Origin: Hyphomonas sp.
Lineage (GTDB): Bacteria; Pseudomonadota; Alphaproteobacteria; Caulobacterales; Hyphomonadaceae
DNA length: 64,000 bases
Assembly (NCBI RefSeq): GCF_017792385.1
Contig: NZ_CP051230.1
Span: 1,240,001 to 1,304,000, forward strand
Direction of reading: 5' to 3'
Shown: positions 39,192 to 48,895 of the stretch, piece by piece
How the letters are laid out: every line of letters starts with the position of its first letter
How positions within the stretch are numbered: position 1 is the first letter of the stretch
The notes under the pieces: model-generated
What the model was told of the DNA's origin: nothing
The model's database searches: none
What the model saw: only the letters and a program-made list of their open reading frames with translations
Program-made: the position numbers and the translations under genes

Positions 39192-41759
39192 ATGGTGACC
39201 CGTTACGATCCGCAGACAGCGGAACAGAAATGGCGTGCAGCCTGGGACAAGGCGGCCCTGTACGAGGCAAAATCGCCTGCCGAAGCCGGGGACGCGCCAA
39301 AAGCCTTCGTGCTGGAGATGTTCCCGTACCCGTCCGGCCGCCTGCATATGGGCCATGTGCGCAATTATGCGATGGGCGACGTCGTGGCCCGGCACAAGCG
39401 CGCCAAGGGATACAATGTCCTGCACCCGATGGGCTGGGACGCGTTCGGGATGCCGGCCGAGAACGCCGCCATGGAGCGCAATGTGCATCCGGGCGAGTGG
39501 ACCTATCAGAACATCGCCGCGATGAAGGCGCAGTTCGCCAAGCTGGGGCTGTCCCTGGACTGGAGCCGGGAGTTCGCGACCTGCGATCCGGATTATTACG
39601 GCGCGCAGCAGGGCCTGTTCCTGAAATTCCTGGAAAAGGGCCTCGTCTACCGCAAGGCGTCCAAGGTGAACTGGGATCCGGTCGACAATACCGTTCTGGC
39701 CAATGAACAGGTCATCGACGGGCGCGGCTGGCGTTCAGGCGCGTTGGTTGAACAACGTGAGCTGACCCAATGGTTCTTCCGCATCACGGACTATGCCGAG
39801 GATCTGCTGCAGGAAGTCCAGAAGCTGGAGCGCTGGCCGGAGAAGGTGCGCACCATGCAGGCGAACTGGATCGGCCGGTCGGAAGGCCTGCAGATGCGGT
39901 TCGAATTCGACAGCGCCGCGCCGGAAGGCTTCGGGGACGGTATCGAGATTTTCACCACCCGGCCGGACACGCTGTTCGGAGCGAGCTTCATTGCCCTGTC
40001 ACCGGACCATCCGCTGACGCTGCAACTGGCCGAACAATCCGACGCGCTGAAAGCGTTCCGCGCGCAATGCGCCCAGATCGGAACCAGCGAGGAGGCCATC
40101 GAAAAGGCCGACAAGCTGGGCTTTGATACCGGCCTGACGGTGAAGCATCCCTTTGATGCCTCCCGCACCCTGCCCGTCTGGGTCGCGAATTTCGTGCTGA
40201 TGGGATATGGCACGGGCGCGATATTCGGCTGTCCGGCGCATGACCAGCGCGACATCGATTTTGCCCGCAAATATGATCTGGACGTGACCCCCGTCGTGCT
40301 GCCGCCAGAGGCTGACCCGACCGGTTTCGACGTCGCGGACGAGGCCTATACCGGCCCCGGCACGATCTTCAACTCGGACTTCCTGAACGGTCTCGAGATC
40401 GCGCCCGCAAAGCGCGCCGCCATCGAGAAAATCGAATCCATGGGCCTCGGCCAGGGCAAGGTGAATTATCGCCTGCGTGACTGGGGCGTGTCCCGCCAGC
40501 GCTATTGGGGCTGTCCGATCCCGGTGATCCATTGCGACAGCTGCGGCATCGTCCCGGTGCCGGAAGCGGACCTGCCGGTGAAGCTGCCGGACGAGGTAAG
40601 CTTCGACCAGCCCGGCAACCCGCTGGAGCGGCATCCGACCTGGAAACATGTTGATTGCCCGGCCTGTGGCAAGGCGGCCCGGCGCGAGACCGATACGCTG
40701 GACACGTTTGTCGACAGCTCCTGGTATTATGCGCGGTTCGCAAGTTCGGACGATCTGGAAGAGCGTGCCTACTGGCTGCCGGTCGACCAGTATGTTGGCG
40801 GCGTGGAACATGCGGTGCTGCACCTGCTCTATGCCCGGTTCATTGCCCGCGCCATGCGCGATGTCGGCCTGCTGGACCTGCCGAATGGCGAACCCTTTGC
40901 CGGCCTGTTCACCCAAGGCATGGTCACACACGAGACCTACAAGTCTGCTGCGGGCAAATGGCTTCAGCCTTCCGAAGTGACCCGGGATGGAGACACCTGG
41001 ATCGAGACCGCCACCGGCGCCATTGCGACGGCCGGACCGATCGAGAAGATGTCGAAGTCCAAGAAGAACACGGTCGATCCCGACGCGATCATCGCGCAGT
41101 TCGGCGCCGATGTGGCTCGCTGGTTCGTGCTGTCGGACTCGCCGCCGGAACGGGATGTGGAATGGACCCAGGCCGGTGTGGAAGGCGCGTCGCGTTTCGC
41201 CCAGCGCCTGTGGAGCGTGTTCGACGCGATTCCGGAAGGCGCCGATGCGGTACCGGCGGAAGACGCGGACTCCCTGGCGCTGCGCAAGGCAAGCCACAAG
41301 GCTGTTGCCGCCATCGACAAGGCCATCGAGGAATTCCGGTTCAATTCCGCCGTGGCCAGCATTCACGAATGGGTCAGCCAGTTGAAGAAGGCCGAATCTG
41401 CAGGCGACGCCATTCTGGGCGCCCGGCTGGAGGGCGCGTCCATGCTGGCCCGCTGCGTAACCCCGTTCATGCCGCACCTGGCTGAATCCTGCTGGGAGCG
41501 CATTGGCGGTGAAGGCTTTGTGTCTGCCGCGGCCTGGCCGGAGCCGGAGGCTGCACTGCTGGTTGACGATGAGGTCACCATGGCGGTTCAGGTCAATGGA
41601 AAGCGGCGGGCGGAGATCACCGTGCCGAAATCGATGGACAAGGATGCGGTGGAATCGGTTGCCACCAGCCATGCGGATGTGGCCGGCTTCATCGAGGGCA
41701 AGGCCGTGAAGAAAATCATTGTCGTGCCGGGCCGTATCGTGAATATCGTTGTCGCATGA
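39192..41759 (+). CDS. leuS: Leucyl-tRNA synthetase
   Basis: 855-residue class I synthetase that charges tRNA(Leu). HIGH region PYPSGRLHMGHVRNY near 43-57. The editing domain lies at about 220-420 (TTRPDTLFGASFIALSPDH and GTGAIFGCPAHDQRD). The KMSKS loop is KMSKSKKNTVDP near 618, followed by the anticodon-binding domain and C-terminal segment. Length and order are standard. The stop overlaps lptE in an ATGA. Confidence 0.98.
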   Translation: MVTRYDPQTAEQKWRAAWDKAALYEAKSPAEAGDAPKAFVLEMFPYPSGRLHMGHVRNYAMGDVVARHKRAKGYNVLHPMGWDAFGMPAENAAMERNVHPGEWTYQNIAAMKAQFAKLGLSLDWSREFATCDPDYYGAQQGLFLKFLEKGLVYRKASKVNWDPVDNTVLANEQVIDGRGWRSGALVEQRELTQWFFRITDYAEDLLQEVQKLERWPEKVRTMQANWIGRSEGLQMRFEFDSAAPEGFGDGIEIFTTRPDTLFGASFIALSPDHPLTLQLAEQSDALKAFRAQCAQIGTSEEAIEKADKLGFDTGLTVKHPFDASRTLPVWVANFVLMGYGTGAIFGCPAHDQRDIDFARKYDLDVTPVVLPPEADPTGFDVADEAYTGPGTIFNSDFLNGLEIAPAKRAAIEKIESMGLGQGKVNYRLRDWGVSRQRYWGCPIPVIHCDSCGIVPVPEADLPVKLPDEVSFDQPGNPLERHPTWKHVDCPACGKAARRETDTLDTFVDSSWYYARFASSDDLEERAYWLPVDQYVGGVEHAVLHLLYARFIARAMRDVGLLDLPNGEPFAGLFTQGMVTHETYKSAAGKWLQPSEVTRDGDTWIETATGAIATAGPIEKMSKSKKNTVDPDAIIAQFGADVARWFVLSDSPPERDVEWTQAGVEGASRFAQRLWSVFDAIPEGADAVPAEDADSLALRKASHKAVAAIDKAIEEFRFNSAVASIHEWVSQLKKAESAGDAILGARLEGASMLARCVTPFMPHLAESCWERIGGEGFVSAAAWPEPEAALLVDDEVTMAVQVNGKRRAEITVPKSMDKDAVESVATSHADVAGFIEGKAVKKIIVVPGRIVNIVVA

Positions 41760-42226
41760 GACACATCCTTGCGATCGCCGCCCTGACCCTGATGGCTGCC
41801 TGCGGCTTCCAGCCGGTCTATTCCTCCGGCGCCACTGCGGCGTCTGCCGGCAACATCACTGTTGCAAAGATTGATGGCCGTGCGGGCTATGAGATGCGGC
41901 GGGCGCTTCTGGAAGAACTGGCCATCGGCCTGCCCAATGTGACCGGCCCGGCAACGCTGGAAGTGACGCTGAAGGAAAAACTGTCGCGGCTCACCTTCGA
42001 AACCGATGGCACGGCCCGGCGGTCAAGCGTGTCCGCGACGGGTCGGTACGTGCTGATCTATGGCGACCAGAGCATCTCCGGCCGACAGGATGCCGAACTC
42101 AGTTTCGCTGTCCCGGACAATCCGTATGGCGATGTTGCCAACCAGACCGGTGCCAGCAATCGGGTGGCGCGCCTTCTGGCCAAGAAGATCGTCGATGATT
42201 TGCGCCTTCAATTGTCGGCAGGCTGA
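41756..42226 (+). CDS. lptE: LPS assembly lipoprotein LptE
   Basis: 156 residues with lipobox in MRHILAIAALTLMAAC (Cys16), then GFQPVYSSG, the typical opening of alphaproteobacterial LptE. The rest shows the alpha/beta pattern with EVTLKEKLSRLTFE and DAELSFAVPDNPYGDVANQ. LptE plugs LptD in the outer membrane to deliver lipopolysaccharide. It is translationally coupled to both leuS and holA. Confidence 0.92.
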   Translation: MRHILAIAALTLMAACGFQPVYSSGATAASAGNITVAKIDGRAGYEMRRALLEELAIGLPNVTGPATLEVTLKEKLSRLTFETDGTARRSSVSATGRYVLIYGDQSISGRQDAELSFAVPDNPYGDVANQTGASNRVARLLAKKIVDDLRLQLSAG

Positions 42227-43260
42227 TGCTGCTGAAGGGCAAACAAGCCACTGACTTTGCCCGCAAGCCGAAGCCGTCTGTCTGGGCGGTGCTCGCCTTT
42301 GGCGAAGATCCCGGCCTGGCCTCCGATGCAGCGCGCGCCTTGATCCAGGCCTGGACGCCGAAAGGCACCAGCATGGATGTGACCACGCTGGACGATGATT
42401 CCATCCGAAAGGATCCTTCACTTCTGTTTGACGGGCTTGAAGCGGTGTCCCTGCTGGGCGATCCCCGCGTCATTCGCGTGCGGACCAGTGGAGACAAGAT
42501 TGCCGCCCTGTTGACCGAGGCCATCCAGAAGGGCGACTCCCGAGACGGATATTACGCCGCCCGCCTGGTGATCGAGGCCGGAAGCCTTCAGAAGCGGTCC
42601 AAGCTGCGGGCCGCAGCGGAGAGCGCACAGAACACGGCGTGCCTGCAATTGTTCGCCGATGATGCGGGCGACATCGAACAGCGGGTTCAGGCGGCCCTCA
42701 AGGCGGAAGGCGTCCAGATCACAGACGACGCGCTGGCCGTGTTTGTCGGGGACCTGCCCGGACATCGCACCTTGGCAAATTCGGAAATCGAGAAACTCAG
42801 TCTCTATGCCCGGGGGCTCGAGCGCCCGGTTGAGGTGGATGACATTCGCGCGCTGTCTGCCACGGATGTCGACCACAATCTGTCAGCCGCCATTCGCGCG
42901 GCCCTGGACGGCAATCCAGCCCTGGTTCACAACGCGCTGGACCGGTTGGCCGTTGCGGGCACAAGCGGAATATCCATTCTGCGGTCTCTCCAGTTCGAGA
43001 CGCTGCGCATGCTGGATGCCCAGTCCCGGATCGCAGCGGGCCAGTCCAATCCCGGCATGAAACTACGTCCGCCTGTCTGGCAGAGTGAATGGGGCCTGTT
43101 CAGTGCGCGTTTGCGGAAATGGCCGACCAAGCGATTGATGCGGGTAATGGAGCGGATCTACGAAGCCGAGCAACAGGCCAAGTCAGGGTCCGGAAGCGCG
43201 GATCCAGTTATCCGTGTGCTGATGAATGAGATCGCCCGGGCGGCAGAACTGGCCAAATAG
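42226..43260 (+). CDS. holA: DNA polymerase III delta subunit
   Basis: 344-residue clamp-loader subunit that opens the beta sliding clamp. The N-terminal AAA+-like domain starts with KPSVWAVLAFGEDPGLASDAA. The middle contains LFDGLEAVSLLGDPRVIRVR and LVIEAGSLQKRSKLRAAAE, where Walker-type residues are degenerate as normal for delta. The C-terminal collar domain ends MNEIARAAELA. It begins inside the lptE stop (TGATG). Convergent with parB across two bases. Confidence 0.93.
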   Translation: MLLKGKQATDFARKPKPSVWAVLAFGEDPGLASDAARALIQAWTPKGTSMDVTTLDDDSIRKDPSLLFDGLEAVSLLGDPRVIRVRTSGDKIAALLTEAIQKGDSRDGYYAARLVIEAGSLQKRSKLRAAAESAQNTACLQLFADDAGDIEQRVQAALKAEGVQITDDALAVFVGDLPGHRTLANSEIEKLSLYARGLERPVEVDDIRALSATDVDHNLSAAIRAALDGNPALVHNALDRLAVAGTSGISILRSLQFETLRMLDAQSRIAAGQSNPGMKLRPPVWQSEWGLFSARLRKWPTKRLMRVMERIYEAEQQAKSGSGSADPVIRVLMNEIARAAELAK

Positions 43261-43262
43261 GC

Positions 43263-44177
43263 CTAGAGCTTGCGCTTGGCGGTAAGGCGCCGACAAACAT
43301 CGTCCAGCTGTTCCAGGTCGCGATACTTGATCCGGAGCTCTCCACCATTCTTGCCATGACGGATGTCGACGTCGAGCCCGATGGAACGGGACAGGTCAGC
43401 CTCCAGCGCTTCGGTGTCCACATCCTTCTCTTCCACTTTCGGGCGGGCCGACTTGGTCTCGAGCGGCGCATCTTCCCGCGCAGCCTTGGCGTGAGCTTCG
43501 ACCTCTCGAACGGTCAGGCCCTTTTCGACAGCCAGGTCAATCAGGGCTTCCGGATCCGGTGCTCCCAGCGCAGCCCGTGCATGGCCCGCCGTGATCTTTC
43601 CGGCGCGCACCTGCTCGCGGGCCCCTTCCGGCAATTGCAGGAGGCGCAGCGTGTTGGTGATGTGAACCCGGCTCTTCCCGACGCTGGTGGCCAGGCTGTC
43701 CTGCGTGCGGCCGAACCGCTTCATCAGAGCCTCATAGGCCTCCGCTTCCTCGATCGGATTGAGATCTGCGCGCTGCACATTCTCGATGATGCCGATTTCG
43801 AGCAGTTCGAGTTCGTCAGTCTCGCGTATGACCGCGGGAATACGGGTCAGACCGGCAAGTCGTGCCGCGCGCCAGCGCCGCTCCCCTGCAATGATCTGAT
43901 ACTCGTTCTTTTCCTTCGGGTCCGGCCGCACAAGGATTGGCTGCAGGACACCCTTCGCCTTCAGCGAGTCGGCGAGTTCCTGAAGCGCGGCCTCGTCAAA
44001 GGTGCGGCGCGGCTGTTTCGGATTGCGCCGGATCTTGTCGATCTCGATCTCGGTCGGTCCGCCGGATCCCGTTTCGGATGGCTTTGCAGCCGCCGGCGTC
44101 ACGGCTTCGACCTCTCCAATGAGGGCCGACAAGCCGCGTCCGAGGCGGGAGGGTTTGGTCTTGCCTTCGTCGCTCAT
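43263..44177 (-). CDS. parB: Chromosome partition protein ParB
   Basis: 304-residue CTP-dependent clamp that loads at parS and spreads to form the partition complex. The N-terminal ParB domain carries the CTP-binding IIAGERRWRAARLAG and ENVQRADLNPIEEA. The helix-turn-helix is in LATSVGKSRVHITNTLRLLQLP, and the C-terminal dimerisation domain ends the protein. Two perfect parS sites are nearby in rsmG and mnmG. It follows parA by five bases. Confidence 0.97.
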   Translation of the reverse strand: MSDEGKTKPSRLGRGLSALIGEVEAVTPAAAKPSETGSGGPTEIEIDKIRRNPKQPRRTFDEAALQELADSLKAKGVLQPILVRPDPKEKNEYQIIAGERRWRAARLAGLTRIPAVIRETDELELLEIGIIENVQRADLNPIEEAEAYEALMKRFGRTQDSLATSVGKSRVHITNTLRLLQLPEGAREQVRAGKITAGHARAALGAPDPEALIDLAVEKGLTVREVEAHAKAAREDAPLETKSARPKVEEKDVDTEALEADLSRSIGLDVDIRHGKNGGELRIKYRDLEQLDDVCRRLTAKRKL

Positions 44178-44182
44178 ATCGG

Positions 44183-44995
44183 TCAGGCCGCGCGGGCCTT
44201 CTCTCTCTGCAGGACTTCGGATGCGAGGCGGATATAGGCTTCGCTGCCCGGGCAGCGATAATCATAGAGCAGCGCCGGCTTTCCGAAGGATGGTGCCTCG
44301 GACAAGCGGACATTGCGCGGGATGACCGTATTGTAGACCTTGGCGCCGAAAAAGGCGCGGACCTCGTCGGCGACCTGGTCGGACAGATTGTTCCGGCGGT
44401 CATACATGGTGAGAACCACGCCCTGGATTTCCAGATTGGGGTTCAGGCCGGACCGGACGACATCCACCGTCCTCAGCAACTGGCTGAGTCCTTCAAGCGC
44501 CAGGAACTCACACTGAAGCGGAACCAGAAGCGCATCGGCCGCCGTCATGGCATTCAGCGTGAGCGATGACAGCGATGGCGGGCAATCAATGAGAATGTAG
44601 TCATACTTCACGACATCGCCATGCATCGACCGTTCGGTATAGGCATGCAGCGCGTCGCGAAGCTTGTAGGACCGGCGGGCGTCGCTGGCCAGTTCGGTTT
44701 CCACGCCGGACAAATTCTCGTCGCCTGGAACGATGTCCAGTCGGGGCACGATCGTGGAGAGCACGGCCTCTTCCAGCGGAATCTGGTCGACGACAATATC
44801 GTAGGACGTCTGGTGGCGATCCTGACGCTCGATGCCAAGTCCGGTCGAGGCGTTGCCCTGGGCATCGAAATCGACGATCAGGACCCGGCGCCCGACGGCG
44901 GCCAGGGCCGTACCGAGATTGATCGACGTGGTCGTCTTTCCGACGCCGCCTTTCTGGTTCACGACTGCAAAGATTCTGGGTTTACCGTCTGCCAC
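44183..44995 (-). CDS. parA: Chromosome partition ATPase ParA
   Basis: 270-residue Walker-type ATPase that pulls ParB-parS complexes across the nucleoid. The deviant Walker A is NQKGGVGKTTTSINLG (signature lysine K15, K20). Walker B and switch regions are VLIVDFDAQGNASTGLG and DYILIDCPPSLSSLT. It overlaps the end of rsmG by 14 bases and is followed directly by parB, as in Caulobacter-type chromosomes. Confidence 0.97.
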   Translation of the reverse strand: MADGKPRIFAVVNQKGGVGKTTTSINLGTALAAVGRRVLIVDFDAQGNASTGLGIERQDRHQTSYDIVVDQIPLEEAVLSTIVPRLDIVPGDENLSGVETELASDARRSYKLRDALHAYTERSMHGDVVKYDYILIDCPPSLSSLTLNAMTAADALLVPLQCEFLALEGLSQLLRTVDVVRSGLNPNLEIQGVVLTMYDRRNNLSDQVADEVRAFFGAKVYNTVIPRNVRLSEAPSFGKPALLYDYRCPGSEAYIRLASEVLQREKARAA

Positions 44996-45605
44996 GTTTG
45001 AGCTCCCTCACGATCAAGATCACGCCTGACCCACCAGTGCGACTTGGAATCGCCTCATACGCGAAGTTCCAACTTTGCCGGGCGTCCGTCAATTCCTCAT
45101 TCCAGCGTTCGCCCTTCAGGAATACCCCCATTGCCCCGTTTTTCATCCATGGCCACGCGTATTCCAGAAGTTTGGGCAGCGGCGCAAACGCCCGGGCGGT
45201 GACGATGTCCGCGTCTGACGGCGGCGCGGCCTCGATTCGCCCCTGATAGACAGATGCATTCAGACCGGCGGCATCAATCGCGGCGCGAAGGAAGGCGCAT
45301 TTCTTCCCGACACTTTCCATCATGGTGACATGACCCTTCGGACGCGCCGCCGAGATGACAAGTCCCGGGAAACCGGCGCCGGAGCCGAGATCCACGCAGT
45401 TCGCGGTTTCCGGGATATGCGGAAGGATCTGATAGGAATCGGCCACATGGCGCGACCAGATCTGAGGCCATTCACGCGGTCCGATCAGATTTGACCGCTT
45501 TCGCCACGCATCAAGGGTTAAGATGACGGTGTCCAATCTTTCCGATGTTTCACGTGAAACATCGAATTCGGCCAGAAAGGCCGCGCGGTCGTCAGAATTC
45601 ATCAT
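44982..45605 (-). CDS. rsmG: 16S rRNA G527 methyltransferase RsmG
   Basis: 207-residue SAM-dependent enzyme that methylates N7 of G527 in 16S rRNA; loss gives low-level streptomycin resistance in other bacteria. The SAM motif is NCVDLGSGAGFPGLVI, followed by HVTMMESVGKKCAFL and ADIVTARAFAPL. Its N-terminal codons contain a perfect parS site (45546-45561), read through as DVSRETS. Part of the hemE-to-parB run. Confidence 0.95.
   Translation of the reverse strand: MMNSDDRAAFLAEFDVSRETSERLDTVILTLDAWRKRSNLIGPREWPQIWSRHVADSYQILPHIPETANCVDLGSGAGFPGLVISAARPKGHVTMMESVGKKCAFLRAAIDAAGLNASVYQGRIEAAPPSDADIVTARAFAPLPKLLEYAWPWMKNGAMGVFLKGERWNEELTDARQSWNFAYEAIPSRTGGSGVILIVRELKRGRR
45546..45561. promoter_or_regulatory. 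parS site 1
   Basis: Exact 16-bp palindrome TGTTTCACGTGAAACA, the consensus ParB-binding site, inside the 5' coding part of rsmG and about 7.5 kb from the proposed origin. Longer context extends the palindrome to ATGTTTCACGTGAAACAT (45545-45562). Confidence 0.96.
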
Positions 45606-45610
45606 GAGCG

Positions 45611-47476
45611 TTAACCGGCTTTCTTGCGGCGCTTAACATATCCGAGAAGCGCCGTGAGCGCGCCGGGCGTAACCCCTTCGATCCGTCCGGCCTGGCCCAG
45701 CGTGGTTGGCCGGACGGCTTCGAGCTTTTGCCGGACTTCATTGGAGAGCCCCCCGATGCCGGAATAATCTAGATCGGCCGGAATGACGAGATCCTCATCA
45801 CGGCGCAGCGCCGCGACATCTTCCGCCTGACGGGCCAGATAAGACGCGTAGAGCGCCTCGATCTCGATCTGGGTGGCAATCTCCTCCGGAATGTCGGACA
45901 GATCGGGCCAAATCCGGGTCAACGCGGCGAGATCGATGTCCTTGTAGGACAGATACTCCCATGCCGACCGGACGCGTCCATCCTGATTGACGGACCATCC
46001 GGCCTGGGCCGCCTTGGCCGGAGATAGGGTCAGCGATTGGAGGCGTGACCGGGCAGTCTCGAGCGCCGCGTGTTTCACGTGAAACACTTCTGCCCGGTAT
46101 GACCCGACACATCCGGCGGCGATACCCCTCTCGGTGAGTCTCTGATCGGCGTTATCGGCCCGAAGCGCGAGGCGATACTCGGCGCGCGATGTAAACATCC
46201 GGTAGGGCTCGGTCACACCCCGCGTCACCAGATCATCGATCAGGACCCCGATATAGGCCTCGGCCCGATCAAAAATCACCGGATCCCGTCCGGCGGACGC
46301 ACGGGCCGCATTCAGGCCCGCGACCAGGCCCTGCGCGCCGGCTTCCTCATATCCGGTCGTTCCATTGATCTGGCCCGCCAGATACAGACCGGGAAGGGCC
46401 TGGACCTCGAGCGCCGAGGACAGGGCGCGCGGATCGACATAGTCATATTCGATGGCATAGGCGTATTGCAGGATATTCGCCGTCTCCAGACCGGGGATGG
46501 TCCGCAGGAATGCTTCCTGAATATCCTCGGGAAGAGATGTCGAAATGCCATTCGGATAGACGGTGTGGTCGTCCAGGCCTTCCGGCTCAAGGAATATCTG
46601 GTGCCGGTCCTTGTCCGCAAAGCGATGAACCTTGTCCTCGATGGACGGACAATAGCGCGGACCGCGCCCGGCAATCGCTCCGGAATAGACGGCCGACTGG
46701 GCGATGTTACCGCCAATGATGGCGTGGGTTTCCGGCGTGGTCCAGGTGATGCCACACTGGACCTGCGGTACCGTGATCTCGTCTGTAAGATAGGAAAACG
46801 GAATGGGCGACTCGTCGGCAGGCTGCATTTCCAGCCGGTCCCAGGCAATGGTACGACCGTCGAGGCGCGCCGGTGTGCCGGTTTTCAGGCGGCCCATCGG
46901 CAAGCCGAGGCCATACAGGCGGTCCGACAGGCCAATGGCCGGCGCTTCGCCAACCCGGCCAGCGGGAATGCGCTTGTCTCCAATATGGATCATGCCCTTC
47001 AGAAACGTCCCGGTCGTGATGACGACAGACGGTGCGCGATAGGTTTCACCCGTCAGCCCGATGACACCGGCGACGTGATTGTTCTCGATGACGAGGTCCT
47101 CGGCGCCATCCTCGATGACGACGAGGTTGGGATAGTCCGCCAGTTCGGCCTGCATCGCCTCGCGATAGAGTTTTCGATCGATCTGGGACCGGGGGCCCCA
47201 GACGGCCGGACCCTTGGAGCGGTTCAGCATGCGGAACTGGATGCCGGCCTTGTCTGCCAGGCGGCCCATCAGGCCATCGAGCGCATCAATCTCGCGCACG
47301 AGATGGCCCTTGCCGAGCCCGCCAATCGCGGGATTGCAGCTCATTTCGCCAATCGTTGCGCGCTTGTGCGTGACAAGCGCCGTGCGTGCACCCGTGCGCG
47401 CGGAAGCTGCCGCAGCTTCGCAGCCGGCATGACCGCCGCCGACGACGATCACATCAAATTGGTTTGTCTCGCTCAT
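45611..47476 (-). CDS. mnmG: tRNA uridine-34 carboxymethylaminomethyl modification enzyme MnmG
   Basis: 621-residue FAD protein that, with MnmE, installs cmnm5U34 in several tRNAs. The FAD-binding opening is IVVGGGHAGCEAAAASARTG. SCNPAIGGLGKGHLVREIDALDG and RCGITWT-type QCGITWTTPETHAII segments are diagnostic. The C-terminal helical part ends in GYVKRRKKAG. It carries the second parS site near residue 465. MnmE is the next gene upstream. Confidence 0.97.
   Translation of the reverse strand: MSETNQFDVIVVGGGHAGCEAAAASARTGARTALVTHKRATIGEMSCNPAIGGLGKGHLVREIDALDGLMGRLADKAGIQFRMLNRSKGPAVWGPRSQIDRKLYREAMQAELADYPNLVVIEDGAEDLVIENNHVAGVIGLTGETYRAPSVVITTGTFLKGMIHIGDKRIPAGRVGEAPAIGLSDRLYGLGLPMGRLKTGTPARLDGRTIAWDRLEMQPADESPIPFSYLTDEITVPQVQCGITWTTPETHAIIGGNIAQSAVYSGAIAGRGPRYCPSIEDKVHRFADKDRHQIFLEPEGLDDHTVYPNGISTSLPEDIQEAFLRTIPGLETANILQYAYAIEYDYVDPRALSSALEVQALPGLYLAGQINGTTGYEEAGAQGLVAGLNAARASAGRDPVIFDRAEAYIGVLIDDLVTRGVTEPYRMFTSRAEYRLALRADNADQRLTERGIAAGCVGSYRAEVFHVKHAALETARSRLQSLTLSPAKAAQAGWSVNQDGRVRSAWEYLSYKDIDLAALTRIWPDLSDIPEEIATQIEIEALYASYLARQAEDVAALRRDEDLVIPADLDYSGIGGLSNEVRQKLEAVRPTTLGQAGRIEGVTPGALTALLGYVKRRKKAG
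46071..46086. promoter_or_regulatory. parS site 2
   Basis: Second exact TGTTTCACGTGAAACA, embedded in mnmG (coding for part of EVFHVKHAAL), 510 bp from the first site and about 7 kb from the origin gap. Two perfect 16-bp copies so close together cannot be chance. Confidence 0.96.
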
Positions 47477-47544
47477 GGCGCTGCTTCAGGTCCGGAGTTT
47501 CAGAAAGGCGCTATATAGCGGCTCGGCGTCCCAAACCCTAGGGG

Positions 47545-48885
47545 TCATTTGCCGATGCAGAATTCCGAGAACACCGCGCCGAGCACATCTTCCACACCGA
47601 CCACGCCAATGACGGAGCCCAAATGACGGATGGCCATGCGCACATCCTCTGCCGCAAGCTCGGCGCCGGTGCCGAGTTCCAGCGCGTCGCGCGCTGCCAC
47701 GAGACAGGCCAGGCCTTCGACCAGACGGGCCCGGTGGCGCGCCCGGGTGATCACCGGTGCTTCCACGGATGCCGCTCTGGCGGATATGAATTCCGACAGG
47801 GCGCGCTCGAGCGTCTCGACGCCATCGCCGGTTTTGGCAGAGATCCGGAAATCATGCGCAGGCAGGTTTTCCGCGAGATCGGCATCCGCCTTGTTTACCA
47901 CCACCATATCTGTCGGCAGGCGGTATGGGGAGGTGAGCACACCCGGGTCGGGGGCGCTGCCATCAACCATGAAAACCCGCAGGTCCGCTTCCGCCGCGAC
48001 TTTCTGAGCCCGGCGGACCCCCTCGGCTTCGATCTCGTCTTCCGTCTCGCGCAGACCGGCCGTGTCCGAGATCCAGACAATCTGGCCACCCATCACCCGC
48101 CGGATCTCGATCACGTCCCGCGTGGTGCCTGGCAGGGATGTCACAATGGCCGCTTCACGCCCTGCCAGCCTGTTGAGCAGGGTGGACTTGCCGGCGTTCG
48201 GTGCGCCGATAATGGCGATACGGAATCCATCGCGGATCTTCTCGCCAATTCCGCGATCGCCCAGAGCAGCTTCCATGTCTGAGATCAGCGCGCCCAGCTT
48301 GCGCAGGACCGGCGCGGTGGTTTCTTCCGGCGCGTCGTCCTCGTCCGGGAAATCGACTGCCACCTCGATCAGGGCGAGAATGCCCGTCAATTCCGCACGC
48401 CACTGGTCATACTGCTGGGTCAGACCGCCGGACAGCTGACGCAGCGCCTGGGCTTTCTGCGCGTTTGTCTCGGCTTCGATGATGTCAGCGACACCTTCTG
48501 CCTCGGTCAGGTCGATCTTGCCCGCCTCGAAGGCGCGGCGTGTGAACTCGCCCGGCTCAGCCAACCGGACACCAGGCTCTCTTGTCAGTGTACTGATTGC
48601 ATGGTTGATTACGGCCGGGCCACCATGCAGGTAGAGCTCCAGCGTATCCTCACCCGTATAGGAGTGGGGGCCCGGCATGAAGACGACGATCCCTTCATCG
48701 ATGAGATGACCGTCTTCATCGCGGAACCGGGTCAGGGTGGCGCGGCGGGGCTCGGGCAGTCCGCAGTCAAGCAGGGCGCCCGCCAGTTTCCAGATCCGGT
48801 CTCCGGAGAGCCGGATGATGCAGATGGCGGCAGGGGGTTGGCCCGAGGCGAGGGCGCAGATCGTGTCGCGCTCGCTCATGGCCAC
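47545..48885 (-). CDS. mnmE: tRNA modification GTPase MnmE
   Basis: 446-residue GTPase partner of MnmG. N-terminal folate-binding domain (GGPAVINHAISTLTREPGVRLAEPGEFTRRAF), central helical domain with an inserted G domain: G1 IGAPNAGKSTLLNRLAG near 228, G2 TTRDVIEIR, G3 DTAGLRE, G4 VVNKAD. The C-terminus ends FCIGK, the conserved zinc/catalytic Cys motif. It lies between rho and mnmG as in Caulobacter. Confidence 0.97.
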   Translation of the reverse strand: MAMSERDTICALASGQPPAAICIIRLSGDRIWKLAGALLDCGLPEPRRATLTRFRDEDGHLIDEGIVVFMPGPHSYTGEDTLELYLHGGPAVINHAISTLTREPGVRLAEPGEFTRRAFEAGKIDLTEAEGVADIIEAETNAQKAQALRQLSGGLTQQYDQWRAELTGILALIEVAVDFPDEDDAPEETTAPVLRKLGALISDMEAALGDRGIGEKIRDGFRIAIIGAPNAGKSTLLNRLAGREAAIVTSLPGTTRDVIEIRRVMGGQIVWISDTAGLRETEDEIEAEGVRRAQKVAAEADLRVFMVDGSAPDPGVLTSPYRLPTDMVVVNKADADLAENLPAHDFRISAKTGDGVETLERALSEFISARAASVEAPVITRARHRARLVEGLACLVAARDALELGTGAELAAEDVRMAIRHLGSVIGVVGVEDVLGAVFSEFCIGK

Positions 48886-48895
48886 GCTCTCTCCG

